Below the pieces are notes generated by a model. It searched no databases and was not told where the DNA came from. It saw only the letters and a list, made by a program, of their open reading frames with translations. From positions 21,043-85,042 of the forward strand of contig JAQUUB010000014.1 of the NCBI GenBank assembly GCA_028694115.1: a stretch of 64,000 bases of DNA, read 5' to 3'. This stretch comes from Lachnospiraceae bacterium. GTDB taxonomy: Bacteria; Bacillota_A; Clostridia; Lachnospirales; Lachnospiraceae. Positions 1 through 6,938 of this stretch are shown in pieces; positions within the stretch are counted from its first letter, which is position 1, and every line of letters begins with the position of its first letter. A program made the translations under genes and the position numbers.

Positions 1-597
1 CACACCGTCATCACTTGCAACCAAATCTGTTACTTCATCTTCCACTTCTTCATCCAAATTAATTTCATTTTCTTTAATCTCTATAATAAGACAGGTTCCT
101 TCTACTCTTGCTGATGCCCAAGTAATATCATTATAGTTAGCTCGTAACATCTTTTCAATATCTTCACAACAAATATCACTTTTTTTCATTCCATATTCAA
201 TCTCATTTTTTTCAAGAAAAGACAAAATCATCTCTGTTGTTCTAGAGTAATTTCCCTCTACCCGGATATCCCATATGAATAATGACATCAAAAATATAAT
301 TAATACAAATAAGAGGATACCAATAAAAAATAATTTTCGCTTTCGATACCGATGCATAAAAAAAGGCAGTCCATATTTTTCTTCAATGGCTACCTTTGTT
401 CTTGTTTTCTTTACGATTGTTTTTAGTCGAAAAAAAGATTTTCGATTCATGTATAAAATATAAAATTTTCCGTGGTTCTCTACGCCCCAAACCTTTATGT
501 TGTGATTGCCGCAAAGATTGATAAAACGTTCTGCGGAAAATCCCGTCACCTTAACTTTTATATACCCTCGAAACCAATTCAAAACCCTTGTTGCCAA
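1..597 (-). CDS. yqfD: Sporulation protein YqfD (partial, C-terminus beyond left edge)
   Basis: The reading frame is open to the left edge, so only the first 199 codons are seen. It starts at a TTG at 597; a strong GGAGGTGAT ribosome-binding site lies 7 bases upstream inside the end of yqfC, which decides this start. The N-terminal 80 or so residues are basic and globular (WFRGYIKVKVTG, then KVWGVENHGKFYILYMNRKS). One membrane segment follows at about residues 89-109, then an extracytoplasmic POTRA-like stretch. Family knowledge: YqfD is a stage IV sporulation membrane protein usually encoded directly after yqfC and before phoH. The 4-base gap to yqfC indicates translational coupling. Its presence is the clearest sign that the organism forms spores. 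Confidence 0.93.
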   Translation of the reverse strand, partial: MATRVLNWFRGYIKVKVTGFSAERFINLCGNHNIKVWGVENHGKFYILYMNRKSFFRLKTIVKKTRTKVAIEEKYGLPFFMHRYRKRKLFFIGILLFVLIIFLMSLFIWDIRVEGNYSRTTEMILSFLEKNEIEYGMKKSDICCEDIEKMLRANYNDITWASARVEGTCLIIEIKENEINLDEEVEDEVTDLVASDDGV

Positions 598-601
598 GGT
601 A

Positions 602-895
602 TCACCTCCAACTAATCATTTTAATATTTCCACTGATTTTCATATCTTCATTGGTATAATAGTCAATGGACAAAGATTCCCCTTCAATGATAATCTGGCA
701 GGTTTTTGTCTGCAAAACAATATAAACACAGGTATACTCAAGGATTCCCTTATAATTCTCAATATAAAGGTCACTATTACCTGTAATCGTAAGAATGGCG
801 GACCCTAACATCAGATCTTTGGGTAAATTAAGAGACTCTACCATTGCTACTTTTCTTTTTGAATTTTTTAATAGTTCCGTTTTTTTCTTATCCAT
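602..895 (-). CDS. yqfC: YabP/YqfC family sporulation protein
   Basis: This 97-residue protein matches the YqfC family by length and by the conserved pattern NLPKDLMLGSAILTITGN followed by DLYIENYKGILEY. YabP/YqfC proteins are small mother-cell proteins of sporulation. It lies immediately upstream of yqfD, the standard arrangement. No Shine-Dalgarno sequence precedes the ATG at 895, and a sigma-E-like promoter ends only five bases before it. Translation may therefore be leaderless, or depend on read-through from pdp. An in-frame ATG at 844 is the alternative start, but it also lacks a ribosome-binding site. Confidence 0.93.
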   Translation of the reverse strand: MDKKKTELLKNSKRKVAMVESLNLPKDLMLGSAILTITGNSDLYIENYKGILEYTCVYIVLQTKTCQIIIEGESLSIDYYTNEDMKISGNIKMISWR

Positions 896-900
896 AGGAA

Positions 901-929
901 ATTATACGTTTTTAAACCTACGAATATGA
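901..929 (-). promoter_or_regulatory. Sigma-E-like sporulation promoter for yqfC-yqfD
   Basis: On the minus strand TCATATT (929-923) and CGTATAAT (908-901) are separated by 14 bases. This fits the mother-cell sigma-E pattern (GHATATT, 14-15 bases, CATACAHT) at most positions. The -35 box begins directly after the pdp stop codon. The predicted transcription start falls at or within one base of the yqfC ATG. Known family regulation (yqfC/yqfD belong to the sigma-E regulon in Bacillus) supports the call; start-site position is inference. Confidence 0.6.
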
Positions 930-2237
930 CTATGACGTAATAATTCCTCTAATAAATTTTCTTTTTTCAACTGGTTCTTCTGAAAAATGATACGCTTTTA
1001 AAAAACGATTTTTTGCATCTAGCATTTTATTTTGATCATTTCCATATATCGTTGCAAGACTTTCGCCAGTCTTAACTTCATCACCAACCTTTTTGTGAAG
1101 TACCAGACCAACAGATAAATCAATGACACTTTCCTTTGTTTCTCTGCCACCTCCAAGAATCAAAGAGCAGATACCGATTTCATCACAGGTAATGTGATGT
1201 ACATGCCCAGTTACTGTAGATGGAATTTCTTCTATATAATTTGCCTGTGGCAAGAGACTGGTATCAAAAACCGCCTGTCCATCTCCGCCCTGGGCTTCCA
1301 CAAATTCTGCAAGTTTCTTAAGAGCAGTTCCATTTGTAACTGTCTCTAAGAGCATTTCTCTTCCTATTTCAACGGAATCCGCCTTTTTAGCAGCTAATAG
1401 CATATAAGATCCAAGTGTTACACAAAGTTCAAGTAAATCCTTGCAACCTTCTCCACTTAAAGTTTCAATTGCTTCCTTTACCTCTAGCGCATTTCCAACT
1501 GCATGGCCTAAAGGCTGATCCATATCCGAAATAACAGCAACCGTATTTCTACCTGCCATTGTCCCAATACGAACCATTTTTTCTGCTAAGGCAAAAGAAT
1601 CTTCTTCTGTTTTCATGAATGCTCCACTGCCTGTTTTTACATCCAGTACAATTGCATCTGCGCCAGCAGCAATCTTTTTGCTCATAATACTGGATGCGAT
1701 TAGAGACATATTTTCAACCGTTCCAGTCACATCTCTAAGCGCATATAACTTCTTATCTGCTGGTGCAAGATCGGCTGTTTGTCCCATAATTGCAATTTTT
1801 ATTCGATTTACATTTTCTATAAATTGTCTGGTAGAAATTTCTGTAGAAAAACCTTTGAAGGATTCCAGCTTATCGATGGTTCCTCCAGTATGTCCAAGAC
1901 CTCTTCCGCTCATCTTTGCAACAGAAACACCACATGCTGCAACCATTGGAGTCAAAACAAGAGAAGTTTTATCACCGACTCCACCGGTAGAATGCTTGTC
2001 TACTTTTATCCCTTCTATTGCAGATAAATCAAGAATATCGCCACTTCCTGCCATAGCCATTGTTAAATCTACTGTTTCGCGATCATCCATACCTTTAAAA
2101 AAGATTGCCATCATCATCGCCGACATTTGATAATCAGGAATTTCTCCATTCGTAAAGCCGTTTACCATATACTGTATTTCTTCTGTATTCAAAGAGTTCC
2201 CGCTTCTCTTTTTCAAAATCAAATCGTACATTCTCAT
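930..2237 (-). CDS. pdp: Pyrimidine-nucleoside phosphorylase
   Basis: The 435-residue protein has the length and motifs of the thymidine/pyrimidine-nucleoside phosphorylase family. The N-terminal helical domain begins [11 protein letters not shown]. The family signature with [17 protein letters not shown] sits near residues 81-97, [16 protein letters not shown] near 112-127, and [13 protein letters not shown] near 199-211. It reversibly phosphorolyses uridine, thymidine and deoxyuridine to base plus (deoxy)ribose-1-phosphate in the cytoplasm for pyrimidine salvage. The second ATG (M3) is an alternative start. The ribosome-binding site GATGGGAG belongs to a leader element also found at three other genes here. 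Confidence 0.96.
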   Translation of the reverse strand: MRMYDLILKKRSGNSLNTEEIQYMVNGFTNGEIPDYQMSAMMMAIFFKGMDDRETVDLTMAMAGSGDILDLSAIEGIKVDKHSTGGVGDKTSLVLTPMVAACGVSVAKMSGRGLGHTGGTIDKLESFKGFSTEISTRQFIENVNRIKIAIMGQTADLAPADKKLYALRDVTGTVENMSLIASSIMSKKIAAGADAIVLDVKTGSGAFMKTEEDSFALAEKMVRIGTMAGRNTVAVISDMDQPLGHAVGNALEVKEAIETLSGEGCKDLLELCVTLGSYMLLAAKKADSVEIGREMLLETVTNGTALKKLAEFVEAQGGDGQAVFDTSLLPQANYIEEIPSTVTGHVHHITCDEIGICSLILGGGRETKESVIDLSVGLVLHKKVGDEVKTGESLATIYGNDQNKMLDAKNRFLKAYHFSEEPVEKRKFIRGIITS

Positions 2238-2238
2238 A

Positions 2239-2266
2239 CCATTTTACTCCCATCTGCATACTTTTC
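2239..2266 (-). promoter_or_regulatory. Degenerate hairpin/RBS leader element (copy 1)
   Basis: Minus-strand sequence directly upstream of pdp reads GTATGCAGATGGGAGTAAAATG. It matches the 3' half of the GCATGC-TAAA-GCATGC hairpin plus GATGGGAGT ribosome-binding site seen intact at 10973-11002, 16134-16162 and 44191-44220. The left arm is lost here, so no stable hairpin is expected. The ATG inside the element opens only a two-codon frame; pdp starts just downstream. Confidence 0.5.
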
Positions 2267-2269
2267 ACA

Positions 2270-2749
2270 CTATTTATGGTAAGGTTCATGTTTCATAATT
2301 CGATAGCTTCTGTATATTTGTTCTAGTAAAATGACACGCATTAATTGATGTGGAAATGTCATATCAGAAAAGCTCAATTTAAAATCCGACTTTTTACATA
2401 CGTCGGAATGTAATCCTATAGAGCCACCAATAATAAATGTAATATGACTATCACCCTGAACACCAATACTCTCTATCTTTTTTGATAATTCCTCTGAGCT
2501 TAACTTCGTACCATTAATCTCCAATGTTACTACATAACTATTCTCTGGAATTTTCTTTAAAATCCGTTCACCTTCTACTGCACGAATTTGTTCATCAATC
2601 GCTGATGATGCTTTATCAGGAGTTTTTTCATCTGATACTTCTACAATTTCCAATTTGCAATATTTTGTTAATCGTTTGGAATATTCAGCAATTGCATCTG
2701 TAAAATATTTTTCTTTAATTTTCCCTACCACAATTAAGGTAATCCGCAT
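2270..2749 (-). CDS. rlmH: 23S rRNA (pseudouridine1915-N3)-methyltransferase
   Basis: From the ATG at 2749 the product is 159 residues, exactly the usual RlmH length. A longer in-frame start at 2806 would add 19 residues not found in the family and would run into the upstream gene. It begins MRITLIVVGKIKEKYF, has the SAM-binding glycine loop FIIGGSIGLH at about 102-111, and ends with the diagnostic YRSYRIMKHEPYHK tail. RlmH is a SPOUT methyltransferase that methylates pseudouridine 1915 in helix 69 of 23S rRNA on assembled 70S ribosomes. It follows the zinc-ribbon gene by 13 bases, so the two are probably co-transcribed. Confidence 0.97.
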   Translation of the reverse strand: MRITLIVVGKIKEKYFTDAIAEYSKRLTKYCKLEIVEVSDEKTPDKASSAIDEQIRAVEGERILKKIPENSYVVTLEINGTKLSSEELSKKIESIGVQGDSHITFIIGGSIGLHSDVCKKSDFKLSFSDMTFPHQLMRVILLEQIYRSYRIMKHEPYHK

Positions 2750-2762
2750 ACTTTTTACGATC

Positions 2763-3485
2763 CTATTCAAAAAACTCGTGGAATAAATCATCCGAAATTT
2801 TATCAAGAAAAGAATCTTCTAAATCAGAATATTTTGAACAAATCTTTTCTTTGATATTATCAATCCTCTTATAATATTTATCCATGTCATCCATTGCCTC
2901 TTCATCACCAGAAAAAGCATCCTCATCAATGTTCTCTGACTGAAAAGATGCAAGAAACCATTCTTTGATATCCGATTGTAACTGTTCTTCAATATCCGCT
3001 TCCAGGGATAAATTTTTAGCTGTCTGGAATGATTTGATCCCATATATTAAAAATACAGCAAATAATAATGTCATAACACCATAGCTTAAATACTTGATAT
3101 TACTTGCAAGATGGAGTGGTAAAATTCCTGTTATAATGAGAATCATTACAACAAGGCCAACACCGCCAACAATAACAAGTGTCCATGCAGAGGATAAGCA
3201 TTCTTCTGCCCTTTGAGCACTTGAACGGTAAACCTTCGATTTCACATGATCTTCTTCTAGAACCTCTATAGCCTCTGATATGGTATCAATTGGGTCTTCA
3301 TCCTGATCTTTTATTTTATCTAACATATCCGTATGATTATTTGCCCATTCAACGAATTTTTCATCAGCTAATTCATTTTTCTTAGGTTCTTCTGTTGAAA
3401 GCTCTTCAACTAAGGGTAAATGGCAATCAAAGCACTCCGTAATTCCCTCTCGATATTCATTTCTACATTGTGGACACCATGCCAT
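2763..3485 (-). CDS. Zinc-ribbon membrane protein of unknown function
   Basis: This 240-residue protein opens with a zinc ribbon (MAWCPQCRNEYREG then ECFDCHLP), giving two CxxC pairs that could bind one zinc. An acidic linker follows, then two hydrophobic helices at about residues 103-125 and 132-150, and an acidic, helical cytosolic C-terminal region. The general plan (N-terminal zinc ribbon plus two membrane helices) recurs in Clostridia, often next to rlmH, but no function is established that I can name. The stop lies 13 bases before rlmH and the start 32 bases after the Dabb gene, consistent with an operon. Confidence 0.8.
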   Translation of the reverse strand: MAWCPQCRNEYREGITECFDCHLPLVEELSTEEPKKNELADEKFVEWANNHTDMLDKIKDQDEDPIDTISEAIEVLEEDHVKSKVYRSSAQRAEECLSSAWTLVIVGGVGLVVMILIITGILPLHLASNIKYLSYGVMTLLFAVFLIYGIKSFQTAKNLSLEADIEEQLQSDIKEWFLASFQSENIDEDAFSGDEEAMDDMDKYYKRIDNIKEKICSKYSDLEDSFLDKISDDLFHEFFE

Positions 3486-3517
3486 TGTGTTTCCTCACTT
3501 TTCCCTGTATTTTTTAT

Positions 3518-3811
3518 TTAGTAATCAAAGCAAACTCTGTCTTGTGTCTTACTCTTTACATAAGTAGCGGCTTCTATATGAGCTGGATGGATCTGATATC
3601 CATTTAAAGCCTCTATGGTTTCAAAGGTGCCATATAACATTAAATCGCGGTTGCTTGATTCTAATTCATTTATGATGACTTTCAAATCAATGACACCTGG
3701 AACCTGGCTTGTAACTGCTTCTAATTTTTCCTTAATCAGACGTCCAGCTTCCGTTCTCTCTTTTTCTGATAATTCATCCTTAAAATTCCACATAACGATA
3801 TGTGTTGTCAT
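3518..3811 (-). CDS. Dabb (stress-responsive A/B barrel) domain protein
   Basis: The 97-residue protein is a single Dabb domain. It begins MTTHIVMWNFKDELSE, with the conserved HIVMW.FK start, a central helix, then MLYGTFETIEALNGYQIHP and a final AATYVKSKTQDRVCFDY. These small dimeric ferredoxin-like folds are found in stress-induced proteins and some cyclases; the specific substrate is unknown. A ribosome-binding site GGAGGTG lies upstream. It sits between nfnB and the zinc-ribbon gene on the same strand. Confidence 0.88.
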   Translation of the reverse strand: MTTHIVMWNFKDELSEKERTEAGRLIKEKLEAVTSQVPGVIDLKVIINELESSNRDLMLYGTFETIEALNGYQIHPAHIEAATYVKSKTQDRVCFDY

Positions 3812-3844
3812 AATGACACCTCCAATTTAATTCCTATTTTATGT

Positions 3845-5227
3845 CTATTTGCTTAAAAACTCATCAATTCCTTTGGCACCAGCTTTTCCAGCTCCCATTG
3901 CAAGAATAACGGTAGCTGCACCTGTAACGGCATCTCCACCTGCATAAACGCCTTCTTTTGATGTTTTTCCAAATTCTTCATCTGCAACGATACACTGCCA
4001 TTTATTTACTTCTAATCCATCTGTTGTGGAAGAAATCAATGGATTTGGAGATGTTCCAAGTGACATAATAACGGTATCAACAGTAATTACGAACTCAGAT
4101 CCTTTTTTCTCAACAGGACGTCTTCTTCCTGATGCATCTGGTTCACCTAATTCCATCTTGACACATTTCATTCCATTTACCCAACCGTTCTCATCCGTTA
4201 ATATTTCTACGGGATTTGTAAGTAAATCAAATATAATGCCCTCTTGTTTTGCATGATGAACTTCTTCTACTCTGGCTGGAAGCTCTTCTTCACTTCTACG
4301 GTACACAATATGTACCTCTGCACCTAAACGTAATGCTGTTCTGGCAGCATCCATAGCAACATTTCCACCACCTACTACAGCTACTTTATTACCTCTCATA
4401 ATTGGGGTGTCAAAGGTTTCATCAAATGCTTTCATCAGATTATTTCTTGTTAAATACTCATTTGCTGAGAAAACACCATTTGCCTGTTCTCCTGGAATTC
4501 CCATAAATTTAGGAAGTCCTGCACCTGATCCAATAAATACTGCATCAAATCCCTCTTCTGATAATAAGCCGTCAATGGTAGTTGATTTACCAATTACCAC
4601 ATTTGTTTCAATCTTAACTCCTAATGCTTTCACATTTTCAATTTCAGTTTTTACAACAGTTTCCTTTGGTAAACGAAATTCTGGAATTCCATAAACAAGT
4701 ACTCCGCCTGCTTCATGAAGTGCCTCAAAAATAGTTACTTCATACCCCTTCTTTGCTAAATCGCCTGCACAAGTAAGTCCTGCAGGGCCCGAACCAATTA
4801 CGGCTACCTTTTTCCCATTTTTATTTGGATTTACTTCTGGCTTCACATTATGCTCTCTTGCATAGTCCGCTACATATCTTTCCAGTTTACCAATAGAAAC
4901 AGGCTCTCCTTTAATTCCACGGATACATTTCCCTTCACATTGACTTTCCTGAGGACAAACACGACCACATACTGCTGGCAATGCGGAAGACTCGCCAATC
5001 ACTTTACTTGCTGCTACAATGTCACCTTTTTTGATACAGTCAATAAATCCAGGTATATTAATTGCAACTGGACATCCAGGAATACATTTTGCATTCTGAC
5101 ATCCAATACATCTACTTGCTTCTTCTTTTGCTTCTTCATCATTATATCCAAGGCAAACTTCTTCAAAATTTGCTGCTCTTACTTTGGGATCCTGTTCTCT
5201 TACAGGAGTTTTCTTTAAAACGTCCAT
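3845..5227 (-). CDS. nfnB: NADPH-dependent glutamate synthase-like / NfnB (SudA) flavoprotein subunit
   Basis: The 460-residue product carries an N-terminal cysteine-rich domain for two 4Fe-4S clusters (CIGCQNAKCIPGCPV, then CGRVCPQESQCEGKC). An FAD-binding GSGPAGL motif lies near residue 145 and an NADPH-binding VVGGGNVAMDAART near 285. The pair with the upstream [2Fe-2S] flavoprotein is the layout of NfnAB (NADH-dependent reduced ferredoxin:NADP oxidoreductase, electron bifurcating), also called sulfide dehydrogenase SudAB. Stand-alone GltA-like activity is the alternative. The ATG at 5227 is chosen because AAAGGA lies 7 bases upstream; the ATG at 5251 lacks a good site. Confidence 0.92.
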   Translation of the reverse strand: MDVLKKTPVREQDPKVRAANFEEVCLGYNDEEAKEEASRCIGCQNAKCIPGCPVAINIPGFIDCIKKGDIVAASKVIGESSALPAVCGRVCPQESQCEGKCIRGIKGEPVSIGKLERYVADYAREHNVKPEVNPNKNGKKVAVIGSGPAGLTCAGDLAKKGYEVTIFEALHEAGGVLVYGIPEFRLPKETVVKTEIENVKALGVKIETNVVIGKSTTIDGLLSEEGFDAVFIGSGAGLPKFMGIPGEQANGVFSANEYLTRNNLMKAFDETFDTPIMRGNKVAVVGGGNVAMDAARTALRLGAEVHIVYRRSEEELPARVEEVHHAKQEGIIFDLLTNPVEILTDENGWVNGMKCVKMELGEPDASGRRRPVEKKGSEFVITVDTVIMSLGTSPNPLISSTTDGLEVNKWQCIVADEEFGKTSKEGVYAGGDAVTGAATVILAMGAGKAGAKGIDEFLSK

Positions 5228-5250
5228 TTTGTTATCCTTTCTTTTATCCA

Positions 5251-6135
5251 TTAATCATTGCAGTTTCCACATCCACCATGATGGGTATCGCCTTCCTGAA
5301 CTTTAAGAAGTGCTCTTCCCTCTTGTGTTTTATATAACTGCTGACGTTTCATTGCCTGATCAAAATCAACCTTATGTCCATCAAACTCTGGTCCATCAAC
5401 ACACGCAAATTTAACCTGACCATCTACTGTCAGACGACAAGCTCCACACATACCTGTTCCATCCACCATAATGGGGTTCATAGAAACAATCGTTGGAAGA
5501 TTTAATTCTTTTGTAAGCAAGCAGACAAATTTCATCATAATCATAGGTCCGATTGCTACGCAGAAATCATATTTCTTGCCTTCGTTATTAACAAGATCCT
5601 TGATTACTTCTGTAACCATTCCACTTCTACCATAAGAACCATCATCTGTTGTCACATATAAATTACCTGCAACAGCTTCCATTTCTTTTTCAAGAATTAG
5701 TAAGTCTTTGTTTTTAGATCCAACAATAACATCTGCAGCAATTCCATTTTCGTGAAGCCATTTCACCTGTGGATATACAGGAGCTGTACCAACACCACCA
5801 GCTACAAATAATATCTTTTTATCTTTAAGAGAAGCCATATCCTCGTGGATAAATTCCGATGCACAACCTAATGGGCCTGTGAAGTCACTAAAGAAATCAC
5901 CTGCCTGTAAATAAGACATTTTCTCAGTCGATGCACCTACGATTTGAAATACAATCGTTACGGTTCCTTTTTCTCTATTATAGTCACAAATAGTTAGTGG
6001 AATACGTTCTCCCTTGCTATCCATTTTTACAATTATAAACTGTCCTGGTTCACAGTGTTTAGCCACTCTCGGAGCTTCCACATCCATAAGAAAAATCTTA
6101 TCGGCTAATTTCTCTGCTTTTAAAATCTTGTACAT
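5251..6135 (-). CDS. nfnA: NfnA / sulfide dehydrogenase FAD-NAD [2Fe-2S] subunit
   Basis: The 294-residue protein is of the ferredoxin-NADP reductase-like class. It has an N-terminal FAD beta-barrel (PGQFIIVKMD, RIPLTICDY), an NAD-binding domain with VAGGVGTAPVYPQ near residue 110, and a C-terminal iron-sulfur site (GTGMCGACRLTV, then FACVDGPEFDGH). It pairs with NfnB immediately downstream. Together the two are predicted to couple NADH and reduced ferredoxin oxidation to NADP reduction in the cytoplasm. The ATG at 6135 is preceded by AGGAGAG at optimal spacing; an upstream in-frame start at 6156 would include that site. Confidence 0.93.
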   Translation of the reverse strand: MYKILKAEKLADKIFLMDVEAPRVAKHCEPGQFIIVKMDSKGERIPLTICDYNREKGTVTIVFQIVGASTEKMSYLQAGDFFSDFTGPLGCASEFIHEDMASLKDKKILFVAGGVGTAPVYPQVKWLHENGIAADVIVGSKNKDLLILEKEMEAVAGNLYVTTDDGSYGRSGMVTEVIKDLVNNEGKKYDFCVAIGPMIMMKFVCLLTKELNLPTIVSMNPIMVDGTGMCGACRLTVDGQVKFACVDGPEFDGHKVDFDQAMKRQQLYKTQEGRALLKVQEGDTHHGGCGNCND

Positions 6136-6220
6136 AACTTCTCTCCTCTTAGTCAATATTTCACCACTACATTACAATTCAATACAAATACACGTGATTT
6201 GTGTAAGTAATACTTTAAAT

Positions 6221-6249
6221 ATAATAATTCAAATGTGGAAAAAAGGCAA
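6221..6249 (-). promoter_or_regulatory. Putative sigma-A promoter for the nfnAB operon
   Basis: On the minus strand TTGCCT (6249-6244) and TATTAT (6226-6221) are separated by 17 bases, about 85 bases before the nfnA start. The -10 matches at five of six positions and the -35 at four. The same intergenic stretch also carries TTGTGT and TATAAT on the plus strand, 15 bases apart, which could serve xpt. Confidence 0.45.
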
Positions 6250-6312
6250 TAGTTAGTGTATAATAAGAAAAAACGAATGAGTTCTAAAAGAACCCAGAAT
6301 GGAGTGACTAAC

Positions 6313-6888
6313 GTGCAATTACTTAAGGATAAGATTTTATCAGAGGGGAAAGCAATTAATGAAGATATTCTAAAAGTAGATAGCTTTATTAATCATCAAG
6401 TTGACCCTGATTTAATGGATGCGATTGCAAAAGAATTCGCATCACACTTTAGTGGAAAAGGAATTACTAAAGTCGTTACAATAGAGAGTTCTGGAATAGC
6501 TCCTGCTCTTTTTACTGCCAAAGAGCTTGGTGTTCCCATGGTCGTATTCAAAAAGCAACCATCAAAAGTATTAAATAGTAATTATTTTCATACAATTGTT
6601 ACTTCTTTTACAAAAGGAACCTCTTATGAATTGACATTATCAAAGGACTATATTAACGAAACCGATCACGTACTTATTATTGATGATTTTCTTGCAAATG
6701 GCGAGGCAGCGACTGGAGCAATCCGTTTACTGCGTTTAGCACATGCAACCGTTGCTGGTGTTGGTATTTTAATAGAAAAAAGTTTTCAGCCAGGACGTGA
6801 AAAATTATTAGAATCAGGAATTGAAGTTTATTCTCTGGCACGTATTCAAAATCTTGGAAAAGACTTAATTACATTTGTTGAAGACTAA
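6313..6888 (+). CDS. xpt: Xanthine phosphoribosyltransferase
   Basis: This is the only convincing plus-strand gene. From a GTG at 6313 (ribosome-binding site GGAGTG eight bases before) the product is 191 residues, the usual Xpt length. An upstream ATG at 6256 would add 19 poorly conserved residues. Matching features include [14 protein letters not shown] near residue 27, [20 protein letters not shown], and the PRPP-binding loop [17 protein letters not shown], plus IEKSFQPGR. The enzyme converts xanthine and PRPP to XMP for purine salvage. I see no purine riboswitch fold in the 150 bases upstream, unlike in Bacillus subtilis, and no pbuX follows. Confidence 0.95.
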   Translation: MQLLKDKILSEGKAINEDILKVDSFINHQVDPDLMDAIAKEFASHFSGKGITKVVTIESSGIAPALFTAKELGVPMVVFKKQPSKVLNSNYFHTIVTSFTKGTSYELTLSKDYINETDHVLIIDDFLANGEAATGAIRLLRLAHATVAGVGILIEKSFQPGREKLLESGIEVYSLARIQNLGKDLITFVED

Positions 6889-6892
6889 AGCA

Positions 6893-6936
6893 ACAGGACA
6901 GTTACACATCAATTTGTGTAACTGTCCTGTTTTTTA
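6893..6936. terminator. Bidirectional intrinsic terminator between xpt and the convergent gene
   Basis: A 16-bp perfect stem (6893-6908 with 6915-6930) encloses a 6-base loop and is followed by TTTTTT on the plus strand. It ends five bases after the xpt stop. Because the 6939-9557 gene converges from the other side, the hairpin probably stops transcription from both directions. Confidence 0.9.
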
Positions 6937-6938
6937 TC

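Noticed and set aside
1615..2130. A 171-codon plus-strand frame opposite pdp
   Set aside because: pdp is complete and has all family motifs; the antisense frame is a codon-bias shadow.
6156..6312. Purine riboswitch before xpt
   Set aside because: The conserved TATA-flanked P1 and the loop sequences of the purine aptamer are not visible.
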